Assembly (NCBI GenBank): GCA_002344975.1
Contig: DDUV01000072.1
Span: 1 to 38,456 of the forward strand
Direction of reading: 5' to 3'
From: Saprospiraceae bacterium UBA2329
GTDB taxonomy: Bacteria > Bacteroidota > Bacteroidia > Chitinophagales > Saprospiraceae
DNA length: 38,456 nt
The position numbers and the translations under genes are program-made. Below the pieces are notes generated by a model. The model saw nothing but the letters and a program-made list of their open reading frames with translations. It ran no database searches and was not told where the DNA came from. Below, piece after piece: positions 22,496 to 31,468 of this stretch (positions are counted from its first letter, which is position 1; every line of letters starts with the position of its first letter).

Positions 22496-25400
22496 ATGAC
22501 GCCTTCTACTGCTTCGCTTTGGTACAAAAACAGCATCATCTATTCGCTGCATGTCCGCTCGTTTTACGACAGCGACGGCGACGGCATCGGCGACATCAAC
22601 GGCCTTATTGAAAAATTGGACTATCTGGAAGACCTCGGCGTGGACTGTCTGGCCCTGATGCCGTTTTATCCCTCGCCCCTGCGCGACGACGGCTACGATG
22701 TGGCCGACTATTGCAATGTGCATCCCGAATGTGGCACTTTGGAGCAGTTTCGCCGCCTGCTGTCGGAGGCCCATGCCCGCAACATCCGCGTGGTGATAGA
22801 TGTGCTGCTCAACCACACTTCTACGGCACATGAGTGGTTTCAGCGGGCCAGAACCTCGCCGCCGGGATCGCCCGAAAGGGATTTTTATGTGTGGAGCGAC
22901 AGTCCCGAACGCTTTGCCGGCGCGGAGGTCTTGTTTTCCGATTACGAGAGTTCCAACTGGGAATGGGACAATGTGGCCAAAGCCTACTACTGGCACCGGT
23001 TTTACAGCCATCAGCCGGATTTGAACTACGACAATCCATTGGTACGCAGCGAAATACGCAAGGTGTTTGATTTTTGGTTCCAACTCGGCGTGGACGGGAT
23101 GCGGCTCACCTCGGTGGCGTTTTTGTTCCAGCGCGAGGGCACTACCAGCGAAAACCTGCCCGAAGTTCACCAGTTCCTGCGCGAGCTGCGCACGCATGTG
23201 GACGAGCACTACCCCGGCAAAATCCTCATTGCCGACACCAACCTCTGGCCCGAAGCCGCCGCCGAATACCTCGGTCAGGGCGACCAATGCCACCTCAACT
23301 ACCACTACCCGCTGATGCCGCGCATGTACATGGCACTGCAAACCGAAGACCGATACCCGGTGGTGGACATACTGGAACAAACGCCGGCCATTCCCGACAC
23401 CACCCAGTGGGCGCTCTTCCTGCGCAACCACGACGACCTCACCCTCTCGATGGTGACGGAGGAAGAACGCGACTACCTCTATAAGGTGCTGGCCCAGGAT
23501 CACGGCGCCCGCATCAACGAGGGCATCCGCCGACGCCTCGCGCCGCTGATGGGCAACGACCGCCGCAAGTTGGAAATCATGTACCTGCTACTGTTTTCGC
23601 TGCCCGGCACGCCCGTGCTGTACTATGGCGACGAAATCGGCATGGGCGACAACATCTACCTCGGCGACCGCAAAGGCGTGCGCACCCCCATGCAATGGAA
23701 CGGCGACCGCAACGCGGGCTTCTCGGCGGCCAACCCGCAAAAGCTGTTCCTGCCCGTCATCAGCGACCCGCAGTACCGCTACGAGGCCGTCAACGTGGAC
23801 GTGCAAAACCGCAATCCGGCCTCGCTGCTGTGGTGGATGAAAAACCTCATTGCCGTGCGCAAGCGCTCCAAAGCCTTCAGTCAGGGCAGCATCCGATTCC
23901 TCAACGCCCGCAACAGCAAGGTGCTGGCCTTTGTGCGGGCCTTTGAAAACGAAAGCGTGCTGGTGCTGGCCAACCTCTCGAAATTCTCGCAGGCGGTGCA
24001 GTTGGACCTGAGCGGCTACGAGGGCATAGAGCCGGTGGAGGTGTTCAGCCAGAGCCGGTTCCAGCCCGTGGGCGAGGGCGGCTACCCCATCACGCTGGGG
24101 CCGTATGGTTACTATTGGTTCCAGTTGGAAAAAAGCGAGAGCGGCGAGCAGGATGCTTTGGAGCGCGCCATACCGGAGTTGGAAATACAGGGCGACTGGC
24201 AGCAGGTGCTGGAGCAGTACAACTACCGGCGGCAATTGGAGCGGCGCATTCTGCCGGGTTACATTCGTTCCAATCGCTGGTTTGGAGGCAAGTCGCGCAC
24301 GGCGGTTTCCTTCGAACTCAACCGCTTCCCGATGGTGGAAACCGAGGCCGGCAAAGCCTTTCTGGCGCTGATAGACGTGCGCTACGCCGAGGGCCTGCCC
24401 GACACCTACTTCCTGCCGCTGACCTTGGTAACGAATGCCGAGCGCATGGTGCATTTTTTGAAAAACGAGCCGCGCAGCGTGGTCTGTTACCTCAAAGTGG
24501 GCGACACGCAGGGCATGCTCATAGACGCCATTTACGAGGCATCGTTCAGAAACGAGTTGTTCCGGCTCATTCGCGACAACCGTTCGATAGAAATGCCCGG
24601 CGGCGTGCTGCGCTTCGAGGCGGGCAAAATCCTGACCGAGGAACCCTCCATCCCCGACGATCAGGTTCAGTCGGATGTGCTGAGGGCCGAGCAGAGCAAC
24701 ACTTCGGTGATTTACAACGACCAGTATTTTTTCAAAATATACCGCAAGTTGGACACCGACATCAACCCCGATCTGGAGTTGGTGAGATACCTATCGGAGC
24801 GCACCTCCTTCCGCAACGCGCCTCGATACGGCGGCGGCATACAGTACGAGGAGCGCGCCGGGCAGTCGTTCACGATTCTGGGATTGTTGCAAAACAAAAT
24901 CCCCAATCAGGGCGAAGCCTGGACCGCCATGCTCGACACCCTGGGCCGCTACTACGAACAGGTGACGGCCCAAACCGAGCGCAGCACTCCCCTACCCCAT
25001 CTGGTTCATGCCGAGCGTTTGTACTTCGATCAGGCGCCCGAACTGCTGCAACAACTCATCGGCAGCGTCACCGCCGAGCGCGTCGTGTTGCTGGCCCGGC
25101 GCACCGCCGAAATGCACATGGCATTGGCCGCCGAGCAGATCGATCCTGCCTTCAAACCGGAGCACTTTACGCCTCATTACCAGCGGTCTGTGTATTCGGC
25201 GCACCGGAAATTGGTGAGCGAAAAATTGGACGCATTGGAAGACAAACTGCCCTCTTTTGCGCCGCATGTAGCCGCCGAGGCCCGCGCCGTGCTGGACCTC
25301 CGGGAGCAAATCCTCTCCACGTTTAGCCGCATCCACGAGGCGCCGATGGATGCCGTCAAAACCCGCATACACGGCGATTACCACCTCGGGCAGGTGCTGT

Positions 25401-25816
25401 TCGACGGCCGCGATTTCTACATCATTGATTTTGAGGGCGAACCCATGCTTTCCATCAGCGAGCGCAGGCTCAAACGCACGCCGTTCAAGGATGTGGCCGG
25501 CATGATTCGCTCATTTCACTATGCGGCTTACGGCAAGTTGTTGCTCAACGCCAACCAACGCCGCGAGGACATGCCCTGGTTGGAGCAATGGGCGAGGCAG
25601 TGGTATCATTATGTGAGCCGGATTTTCCTGAGCGCGTATTTAGACCGCGTGGCCGGGCAGCCTTTTGTGCCTTCCGACCCCGAAGCCGCCCGATTGCTGC
25701 TGCGAACCTACCTGTTGGAAAAAGCCATCTATGAGGTTGGTTATGAAATGAATGCCCGCCCGGAGTGGCTCCGCATTCCGCTCAAAGGCGTTCTTTTTGA
25801 AATGGAACAAGCCTGA
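22496..25816 (+). CDS. Trehalose synthase-like GH13 domain fused to maltokinase; GH13 part lacks catalytic residues
   Basis: The 1106-aa product matches the TreS-Mak fusion: a GH13 domain (about 1-550, WYKNSIIYSLHVRSFYDSDG, DVLLNHTS, LPGTPVLYYGDEIGMGDNIY) and a maltokinase domain (about 580-1106). In active TreS the nucleophile lies in DGFRLDAVPY and the acid/base in LAEANQWPE. Here the first reads DGMRLTSVAF (T205) and the second LIADTNLWPE (D247), while the third acid is kept (D313, RNHDD). The frame is otherwise intact. The kinase keeps HGDYHLGQ (D961, Q966) and IDFEGEP (D978), so it should phosphorylate maltose with ATP. The start at 22496 matches the family N-terminus. No glgE or glgB is in the window. 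Confidence 0.9.
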   Translation: MTPSTASLWYKNSIIYSLHVRSFYDSDGDGIGDINGLIEKLDYLEDLGVDCLALMPFYPSPLRDDGYDVADYCNVHPECGTLEQFRRLLSEAHARNIRVVIDVLLNHTSTAHEWFQRARTSPPGSPERDFYVWSDSPERFAGAEVLFSDYESSNWEWDNVAKAYYWHRFYSHQPDLNYDNPLVRSEIRKVFDFWFQLGVDGMRLTSVAFLFQREGTTSENLPEVHQFLRELRTHVDEHYPGKILIADTNLWPEAAAEYLGQGDQCHLNYHYPLMPRMYMALQTEDRYPVVDILEQTPAIPDTTQWALFLRNHDDLTLSMVTEEERDYLYKVLAQDHGARINEGIRRRLAPLMGNDRRKLEIMYLLLFSLPGTPVLYYGDEIGMGDNIYLGDRKGVRTPMQWNGDRNAGFSAANPQKLFLPVISDPQYRYEAVNVDVQNRNPASLLWWMKNLIAVRKRSKAFSQGSIRFLNARNSKVLAFVRAFENESVLVLANLSKFSQAVQLDLSGYEGIEPVEVFSQSRFQPVGEGGYPITLGPYGYYWFQLEKSESGEQDALERAIPELEIQGDWQQVLEQYNYRRQLERRILPGYIRSNRWFGGKSRTAVSFELNRFPMVETEAGKAFLALIDVRYAEGLPDTYFLPLTLVTNAERMVHFLKNEPRSVVCYLKVGDTQGMLIDAIYEASFRNELFRLIRDNRSIEMPGGVLRFEAGKILTEEPSIPDDQVQSDVLRAEQSNTSVIYNDQYFFKIYRKLDTDINPDLELVRYLSERTSFRNAPRYGGGIQYEERAGQSFTILGLLQNKIPNQGEAWTAMLDTLGRYYEQVTAQTERSTPLPHLVHAERLYFDQAPELLQQLIGSVTAERVVLLARRTAEMHMALAAEQIDPAFKPEHFTPHYQRSVYSAHRKLVSEKLDALEDKLPSFAPHVAAEARAVLDLREQILSTFSRIHEAPMDAVKTRIHGDYHLGQVLFDGRDFYIIDFEGEPMLSISERRLKRTPFKDVAGMIRSFHYAAYGKLLLNANQRREDMPWLEQWARQWYHYVSRIFLSAYLDRVAGQPFVPSDPEAARLLLRTYLLEKAIYEVGYEMNARPEWLRIPLKGVLFEMEQA

Positions 25817-25865
25817 CGCGAACACAAAACTTGCCTGTATGTATTACAATAGTGGAACAAAAGTT

Positions 25866-25873
25866 TATTTTTG
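25866..25873 (+). promoter_or_regulatory. Putative -7 box (TATTTTTG) upstream of GT4 gene
   Basis: TATTTTTG fits TAnnTTTG and lies 21 nt from the ATG at 25895. TTG at 25831-25833 is too far upstream for standard spacing. Confidence 0.35.
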
Positions 25874-25894
25874 CCTCCCTGCAATACAACCCGC

Positions 25895-27118
25895 ATGAGG
25901 ATACTACAATTGTGCAAAAAATTTCCATTTCCGTTAAAAGATGGCGAATCCATTGCGGTAACAGGGCTTAGCAGGGCATTGAGCGGGGCAGGCGCGGAGA
26001 TTACGCTGCTGGCCATGAATACGAGCAAACACTATGTAGAGTTTGTCGGAAAACCCAGAGAATTAGAACATTATAAAGAAATTCATACGGTGGGCGTGGA
26101 CAACCGAATCAAGCCTTGGGATGCTTTTCTCAATCTCTTTTCTCAGGATTCGTACCATGTTTCCCGCTTCATCTCGCCGGCTTTTGAGCAGCAACTCATC
26201 TATCTGTTACAGGAAGAAGAATACGACGTGGTGCAGTTGGAAACGCTGTATCTGGCGCCGTACATCCCCATCATCCGCAAGCATTCCAAAGCCTTGATTG
26301 TCATGCGTTCGCACAATGTGGAGCACGAAATCTGGGAGCGCATCGTACACAATACCGGATTTCCGCTCAAAAAAGCCTACCTCTCGCTGCTGACCCGCAA
26401 ACTCAGACGTTTCGAGGTGCAGCACCTTCAGGAATACGATCTGCTGGCGGCCATTTCTCAGCGCGATCTGAACTGTTTCAGGGCCTTGGGCTACAAGAAT
26501 GCAGCGGTGGTGGTGCCCATCGGTATGGACATCAAAGAGTACAAGCCGGATTTCAAGAGCTATCGCAAAGAATTGAGCGTCAGCTTTATCGGTTCTTTGG
26601 ACTGGCGTCCCAACGAGGAAGGCGTGCGCTGGTTCTTAGACGATGTGTGGGGGCCGATGCAAAAAAAATTCGGCCATTTGCAACTCTACATTGCCGGCAG
26701 AAACGCCCCCGACTGGATTCGCAAACTCAAAAAGCGCAACATCCATTTCATGGGCGAAGTGCGCAGCGCGGCGCGGTTCATCAATCAGCACAGCATCATG
26801 GTGGTGCCCCTCTTGTCGGGCAGCGGCATGAGGGCTAAGATATTGGAAGCCATGGCATTGGGCAAGGTCGTCATTTCTACTACCATTGGTTTGGAGGGCA
26901 TTCCTGCCAAACACCGCCGCGAGGTTTTGGTGGCCGATACGCCCGATGAGTTTGTGGAGGCCGTTCGGTACTGTCAGCAGCAAAACGGCAAGTTGGAGCA
27001 GATGGGCCGCCGCGCTGTGGATTTTGTGACGCGGCATTTCGACAGTGCCGAGGTGGGGCGGCAGTTGATGGAGACGTATTCGGCATTACTCGAAGAGTCT
27101 GTTAAGGTGCGGGTATGA
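25895..27118 (+). CDS. Glycosyltransferase family 4 (GT-B fold)
   Basis: The start at 25895 (MRILQLCKKFPFPLKDGESI) is preferred over 25871, since it matches the usual N-terminus of the family. The 407-aa protein has a GT-B layout. The N-terminal half includes IVMRSHNVEHEIWER; the C-terminal half has the donor-binding region VSFIGSLDWRPNEEGVRWFL and the acidic motif GSGMRAKILEAMALGKVVIS with the Glu expected for GT4. It transfers an activated sugar to an unknown acceptor in the cytosol, probably in cell-surface glycan synthesis. Its TGA overlaps the ATG of the next glycosyltransferase (ATGA), so the two are coupled. Confidence 0.92.
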   Translation: MRILQLCKKFPFPLKDGESIAVTGLSRALSGAGAEITLLAMNTSKHYVEFVGKPRELEHYKEIHTVGVDNRIKPWDAFLNLFSQDSYHVSRFISPAFEQQLIYLLQEEEYDVVQLETLYLAPYIPIIRKHSKALIVMRSHNVEHEIWERIVHNTGFPLKKAYLSLLTRKLRRFEVQHLQEYDLLAAISQRDLNCFRALGYKNAAVVVPIGMDIKEYKPDFKSYRKELSVSFIGSLDWRPNEEGVRWFLDDVWGPMQKKFGHLQLYIAGRNAPDWIRKLKKRNIHFMGEVRSAARFINQHSIMVVPLLSGSGMRAKILEAMALGKVVISTTIGLEGIPAKHRREVLVADTPDEFVEAVRYCQQQNGKLEQMGRRAVDFVTRHFDSAEVGRQLMETYSALLEESVKVRV

Positions 27119-28314
27119 TGGTTGGCTGGATCATTTTTTCCCTTTCTTTTTTGGCGTTGGCACATTCTTATGTGTTCTATCCGCTGCTGTTGAAATGGTT
27201 GGCCCAAGGCAAAACCAACAACACGAACGTCTTTGCCCCGGACGACTCAAACCTGCCCTTCGTCACCGTCATCATGTCCTTGTACAACGAGGAAAAAGTC
27301 ATAGGCCCCAAGCTCGAAACGCTGCTCCGGCAGCGCTATCCCACTGATAAATACAATATTATCATCGGTTCCGACGGTTCTGGAGACCGCACCAATGAGA
27401 TCGTGGCGCAACGGGTGGCCGGCAGCGCATCGGTGCAGTTTTTTCCGTTTGAACAAAGGCGCGGCAAACCCGAAGTCATCAATCATTTGGTGCGCCTGGC
27501 CTTGGAGCGCCGCCCCGCCGGTCCCGATCACGTTTTTCTCGTCACCGATGCCAGCGTGATGCTGCGCGAGGAGGTGGTTTTTCACTTGGCCAAACATTTT
27601 AGAAATCCGCAAATCGCCGTGGTGGACGCCTTTATGACCCACACCGGCCTCGAAGACGCGGGCATTTCGCGCTCCGAAGACCGCTACATTTCCGGCGAGG
27701 TACGGCTCAAACACTTGGAAAGCATCGTGTGGCGCAAGATGATCGGCCCGTTTGGCGGTTGTTATGCCCTGCGCTCGGATTATTTCAGTCCGGTGCCTTC
27801 CAATTTTCTGGTGGACGACTTTTTCATCACCATGCGGGCTTTCGAGCGGGGCGCACAGGCCATCAATGAACCCCTGGCCGTCTGTCACGAACCCGTATCG
27901 CACGAGTGGCGCGAGGAGTACCGGCGCAAGGCGCGTATTTCGGCGGGCAATTTTCAAAACATGCTGCTGTTTCGCCGCCTGTGGTGGCCACCGTTTACCG
28001 CCCTGTCTTTCGCCTTTTTTTCGCACAAAATCCTGCGTTGGCTGGGGCCGTTTTTCTTGCTGGGCATGGCGCTGGGCATGGCCCTCGTTGTGTGGCAGGG
28101 CAACTACTTCAGCCGAATTTTGTTCCTTTGCGGTACCGTTGCAGCACTCTTGGCGCCATTGGCCGATGTGGCCCTCAAACGCATGGGCGTGCATGTTTTT
28201 TTGCTGAGGAATTTGCGGTACTTTTTATTGATGAACATTGCCTTGTTTCAAGGATTTTTCAAGTTTTTAAAAGGAATTCGATCCAATGTCTGGGAACCCA
28301 CCAAACGCCACTGA
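27115..28314 (+). CDS. Membrane glycosyltransferase family 2
   Basis: This 399-aa protein has an N-terminal membrane helix (WIIFSLSFLALAHSYVFYPL), a GT2 catalytic domain and two to three C-terminal membrane segments (FLLGMALGMALVVWQGNYF, ILFLCGTVAALLAPLADVAL). Catalytic features include FVTVIMSLYNEEKVIGPKLE, IIGSDGSGDRTNEI (D for nucleotide) and a later DDFFITMRAFE. It resembles processive or polysaccharide-building GT2 enzymes anchored in the inner membrane. It begins inside the last codon of the GT4 gene and its end overlaps ribBA by 29 nt, so the three genes form one transcript. Confidence 0.9.
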   Translation: MMVGWIIFSLSFLALAHSYVFYPLLLKWLAQGKTNNTNVFAPDDSNLPFVTVIMSLYNEEKVIGPKLETLLRQRYPTDKYNIIIGSDGSGDRTNEIVAQRVAGSASVQFFPFEQRRGKPEVINHLVRLALERRPAGPDHVFLVTDASVMLREEVVFHLAKHFRNPQIAVVDAFMTHTGLEDAGISRSEDRYISGEVRLKHLESIVWRKMIGPFGGCYALRSDYFSPVPSNFLVDDFFITMRAFERGAQAINEPLAVCHEPVSHEWREEYRRKARISAGNFQNMLLFRRLWWPPFTALSFAFFSHKILRWLGPFFLLGMALGMALVVWQGNYFSRILFLCGTVAALLAPLADVALKRMGVHVFLLRNLRYFLLMNIALFQGFFKFLKGIRSNVWEPTKRH

Positions 28315-29437
28315 GGCCATCTGCCTGCACACCATCGAAGAAGCCGTCGAGGACATTCGCGCCGGCAAAGTCATCATCGTTGTGGACGACGAAGACCGCG
28401 AAAATGAGGGCGATTTCATTTGCGCCGCCGAGTGCATCACGCCCGAAATCATCAACTTCATGGCCACGCATGGCCGGGGTTTGATCTGTACGCCCATCAT
28501 CGAAAAACGCGCCGAGGAATTGGGCCTCGACCTGATGGTATCGAACAATACCGCCCTGCACGAAACAGCCTTTACGGTGTCCATTGACCTCATCGGGCAT
28601 GGCTGCACCACCGGCATTTCGGCTTACGACCGCGCTACGGGCATCCGTGCTATGCTCGATCCGAATATCAAATCCTCCGATTTTGCGCGGCCCGGACACA
28701 TTTTCCCGCTGCGGGCCAAAACCGGCGGCGTGCTGCGTCGTACCGGCCACACCGAAGCTGCGATAGATTTGGCAAGGTTGGCGGGGTTTTATCCTGCCGG
28801 CGTTTTGGTGGAAATTCTCAACGAAGACGGCAGTATGGCGCGTTTGCCGCAATTGTGCGCCATTGCTCAGAAATTCGGCCTCAAAATCATCTCCATCAAA
28901 GACTTGGTAGCCTACCGGATGCGCACCGAACGCATTGTGCGCAGAGAAACGGAGATTCAGGTCAATACTCAATACGGTCCGTTCACCGTGCGGGCATTCC
29001 GGCAGGAAACGACCGGCGATCTGCATTTGGCCTTTTGTGCCGGGCAGTGGAAGGAGGATGAGCCGGTGTTAGTGCGGGTACACTCTTCCTCGGAAACGGG
29101 CGATATGCTGGGCATTTTGTTTGGCAATTACGGCGTGATGCTCGAAAAATCCATGCAGAAAATCGGGGAAGAGGGCAAAGGCGTGCTCCTGTACATGCGG
29201 CACAGCGAAAAGAGCGACGCGGTGTTGGCGCACCTCAATACCATGCAACAAATTTCACCGGAAGAGATTCGCACTCAAACCATTACACCCGACATGGCGC
29301 AGCGCGATTTCGGCGTCGGCGCACAAATCCTGCGCGATCTCGGCATTACCAAAATCCGGCTGATGACGCAAAACCCCAAGCGCCGGGTGGGTTTGATTGG
29401 GTATGGCTTGGAAATTGTGGAGCATATTTCTATGTAA
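28286..29437 (+). CDS. ribB: RibBA-type protein: active-looking DHBP synthase, degenerate GTP cyclohydrolase II half
   Basis: The first 210 residues are 3,4-dihydroxy-2-butanone-4-phosphate synthase, which makes the four-carbon unit of riboflavin from ribulose 5-phosphate. DDEDRENEGDF, MATHGRGLICTP, HGCTTGISAYDRATGI and GHTEAAIDLARLAG are all present. The C-terminal half has the GTP cyclohydrolase II fold but lacks the zinc cysteines: the motif usually read as HSECLTGD is HSSSETGD (S269), and the RCDCG motif is FGNYG. The EGRGIGL loop is also lost. It therefore probably lacks cyclohydrolase activity. The start overlaps the upstream GT2 gene by 29 nt. The stop lies 3 nt from the convergent PorP-like gene. 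Confidence 0.9.
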   Translation: MSGNPPNATEAICLHTIEEAVEDIRAGKVIIVVDDEDRENEGDFICAAECITPEIINFMATHGRGLICTPIIEKRAEELGLDLMVSNNTALHETAFTVSIDLIGHGCTTGISAYDRATGIRAMLDPNIKSSDFARPGHIFPLRAKTGGVLRRTGHTEAAIDLARLAGFYPAGVLVEILNEDGSMARLPQLCAIAQKFGLKIISIKDLVAYRMRTERIVRRETEIQVNTQYGPFTVRAFRQETTGDLHLAFCAGQWKEDEPVLVRVHSSSETGDMLGILFGNYGVMLEKSMQKIGEEGKGVLLYMRHSEKSDAVLAHLNTMQQISPEEIRTQTITPDMAQRDFGVGAQILRDLGITKIRLMTQNPKRRVGLIGYGLEIVEHISM

Positions 29438-29440
29438 TTC

Positions 29441-30508
29441 TCAAAACTTCGGGCACAGCACCGTTTCGTTTTCAAACGCGCCGAGGTAGGCCAGCGAGAG
29501 TTCAAACGCGCCCGTACGCCGGCCTGCGGTCGTCCAGTAACTCACGGTAGCATCGTAGCTGAAACCTACCAGAAAACTCTGATACTCAAAGCCTACCATG
29601 CCGATGAGGGCATCTATCCGCATGATGTTTTGCTCATCTTTGGCCGGCCGCACCCAAGCGCCCAGATGCACCGCCGCGCCATTGATTTCGCTTACCAAAA
29701 AACGGAAATTCGAGCCGGCATTCACCGCCAAATGAGGGCCTTGGCTATAAGCCAGCACCCTTGGCAACATTTGTACCCGCTCGCCCAGAGGGATTTTCAG
29801 CCCCGCATGAGCCGTATATTTTCTGCGCAGGCGATTGGTTTTGATTCCCAAAAAATTCTCCTCCGCCTGATAAAAACTAATTTCAGGCTCCAGAATATGG
29901 TGCATGGCCACGCCTGCATACAGTCCGATGCCTTGATCGGGCGCTGAGGTATAATGCAAACCGATGGCCATATCTCCGAAGGCAAAGTTGTTCCTCGGCA
30001 GGTTTTCCCTTCCCGGCAGCGTGTAGCCGTTGGTGCCGTTGAACTGATCGTCGAAACTGAAATTTTCGTAATCGAAGTTGCGCTGGTTCAAACCCCATTG
30101 CAAACCGAAAGTAAGAAATTCGTTCTTTCTGTAATTCAACGACTTATGATATGCGGCGGCCACATTGATCTGATTGTGGTAAAAGCCCGTTTGCGGCACG
30201 CGGTCGTTGTAAAAAAGTACGCCCACCCCTACATTGTCTTTCAGGACTTTTTTCTTGACCTTCAATTGCGCCCGGTAGTCAATGGCCGCAGAATAGGTGG
30301 CAAAGGGCTGGGTAAGAGCGTTGCGCCACTGGTCGCGATAAATGAGCGACATGCGATAGGTGCCGCTGAAAGCGCCCGTCAGCGCCGGATTGAGGGTCAT
30401 TGGAGAGGCGTAATACTGGGTAAAGTGTTGATCCTGACCGAGTAATAAATTGGATTGCAGCAGCAGTACAAGTGTAGCCGGCAACAAAAACGCGCTGATT
30501 TTCGACAT
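29441..30508 (-). CDS. PorP/SprF-family type IX secretion membrane protein
   Basis: The 355-aa product has a signal peptide (AFLLPATLVLLLQSNLLLGQ) followed by the family's start QDQHFTQYYASPMTLNPALT, then repeated strand pairs with Gly and aromatic residues (VGVGVLFYNDRVPQTGFYHN). This is the PorP/SprF family, outer-membrane proteins linked to the T9SS and often paired with large secreted proteins. In many genomes the gene is next to a gene for a giant surface protein; here the large adhesin lies 6 kb away. It is convergent with ribBA and divergent from the SH3-NlpC gene. Confidence 0.92.
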   Translation of the reverse strand: MSKISAFLLPATLVLLLQSNLLLGQDQHFTQYYASPMTLNPALTGAFSGTYRMSLIYRDQWRNALTQPFATYSAAIDYRAQLKVKKKVLKDNVGVGVLFYNDRVPQTGFYHNQINVAAAYHKSLNYRKNEFLTFGLQWGLNQRNFDYENFSFDDQFNGTNGYTLPGRENLPRNNFAFGDMAIGLHYTSAPDQGIGLYAGVAMHHILEPEISFYQAEENFLGIKTNRLRRKYTAHAGLKIPLGERVQMLPRVLAYSQGPHLAVNAGSNFRFLVSEINGAAVHLGAWVRPAKDEQNIMRIDALIGMVGFEYQSFLVGFSYDATVSYWTTAGRRTGAFELSLAYLGAFENETVLCPKF

Positions 30509-30566
30509 TTCGATTTGGTAAATGGTGTAACAAGCCCCAAAAAAACGGAGTTTTTGGAAAACTTAG

Positions 30567-30574
30567 TATCTTTG
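30567..30574 (+). promoter_or_regulatory. Putative -7 box (TATCTTTG) upstream of the SH3-NlpC gene
   Basis: TATCTTTG fits TAnnTTTG and lies 33 nt upstream of the ATG at 30608. No -33 TTG is at the correct spacing. Confidence 0.35.
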
Positions 30575-30607
30575 GACGCTCTCTTTAGCCACAACCAACT
30601 TTGTAAA

Positions 30608-31456
30608 ATGACTTTCGCCGTTTGTCCTCTGAGTGTTGTCGCTGTTCGCTCGCACCCGTCGCAGCGCAGTGAAATGGTTTCTCAATTGCTCTTGGGCGAA
30701 TTGGTCGAAATCATGGAAGAAAAAGGCCGGGCCTGGGCCAAAGTGCGCTGCGTCTGGGATGACCTGGTAGGCTGGGCCGCCACCAATCAGCTCATGCCCG
30801 TGACGCCTACAGAATACGAGGATTATCGGCAGCACTTTGCCATGAGCCTCGAACTCCTGCAAGCTGCCTCCTCCAACGACCACTTCCTGCCCATTCCGCT
30901 GGGCGCGCAATTGCCCATCTTCGACGGCATTCGTTTCCGCCTCGGCGAACGCGAATATGCCTTCAGCGGACAGGCCATCACGCCCGGCGCCGGCGCTTCA
31001 TCCCGCGAAATGCTCGTCAAACTGGCACGCCGCTACCTGCACACGCCCTTCCTTTGGGGAGGCCGCTCGCCGATGGGCATTGACGCTGCCGGATTGGTGC
31101 AAATGGCATTCAAACTCTGCGGATTCCGATTGCCCAGAACGGCTGACAAACAAGTTTTTGAAGGTGAAAACATAGACTTCACCGAGCAGGCGCAACCCGG
31201 CGACGTGGCTTTTTTTGAAAACAATCTGGGCCGGGTAGTCCACTGCGGCATCATCCTGCCCGACAACAAAATCATGCACGCATTCGGCAAGGTGCGCATT
31301 GATCTCTTCGATCACTACGGCGTCTATGACGAGGAAAGCAAAAAGTACTCGCACCGCCTCCGCGTCATCAAGTCGCTGCTGCCCCCTTTAGTCGAAACTC
31401 CCGCTGCCTGGAAAGAAAAATCCGAACCGGCTGTCAATCAGATAGCCTTGTTCTAA
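30608..31456 (+). CDS. SH3-NlpC/P60-like protein with catalytic Cys replaced by Ala
   Basis: The 282-aa protein has an SH3-like N-terminal domain (CPLSVVAVRSHPSQRSEMVS, WVGWAATNQL-type end) and a C-terminal NlpC/P60 domain. Active relatives hydrolyse gamma-D-glutamyl links in peptidoglycan peptides through a Cys-His pair, with the Cys in GIDCSG. Here that motif reads SPMGIDAAGLVQ (A160, codon GCT), while the His is kept (RVVHCGII, H212). The reading frame is intact, so this is a conserved-looking but probably inactive domain that may still bind a peptide. No signal peptide is evident, so it may act in the cytosol. I use the ATG at 30608, since the frame upstream is in the promoter region. Confidence 0.88.
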   Translation: MTFAVCPLSVVAVRSHPSQRSEMVSQLLLGELVEIMEEKGRAWAKVRCVWDDLVGWAATNQLMPVTPTEYEDYRQHFAMSLELLQAASSNDHFLPIPLGAQLPIFDGIRFRLGEREYAFSGQAITPGAGASSREMLVKLARRYLHTPFLWGGRSPMGIDAAGLVQMAFKLCGFRLPRTADKQVFEGENIDFTEQAQPGDVAFFENNLGRVVHCGIILPDNKIMHAFGKVRIDLFDHYGVYDEESKKYSHRLRVIKSLLPPLVETPAAWKEKSEPAVNQIALF

Positions 31457-31468
31457 AAATCAACATCC

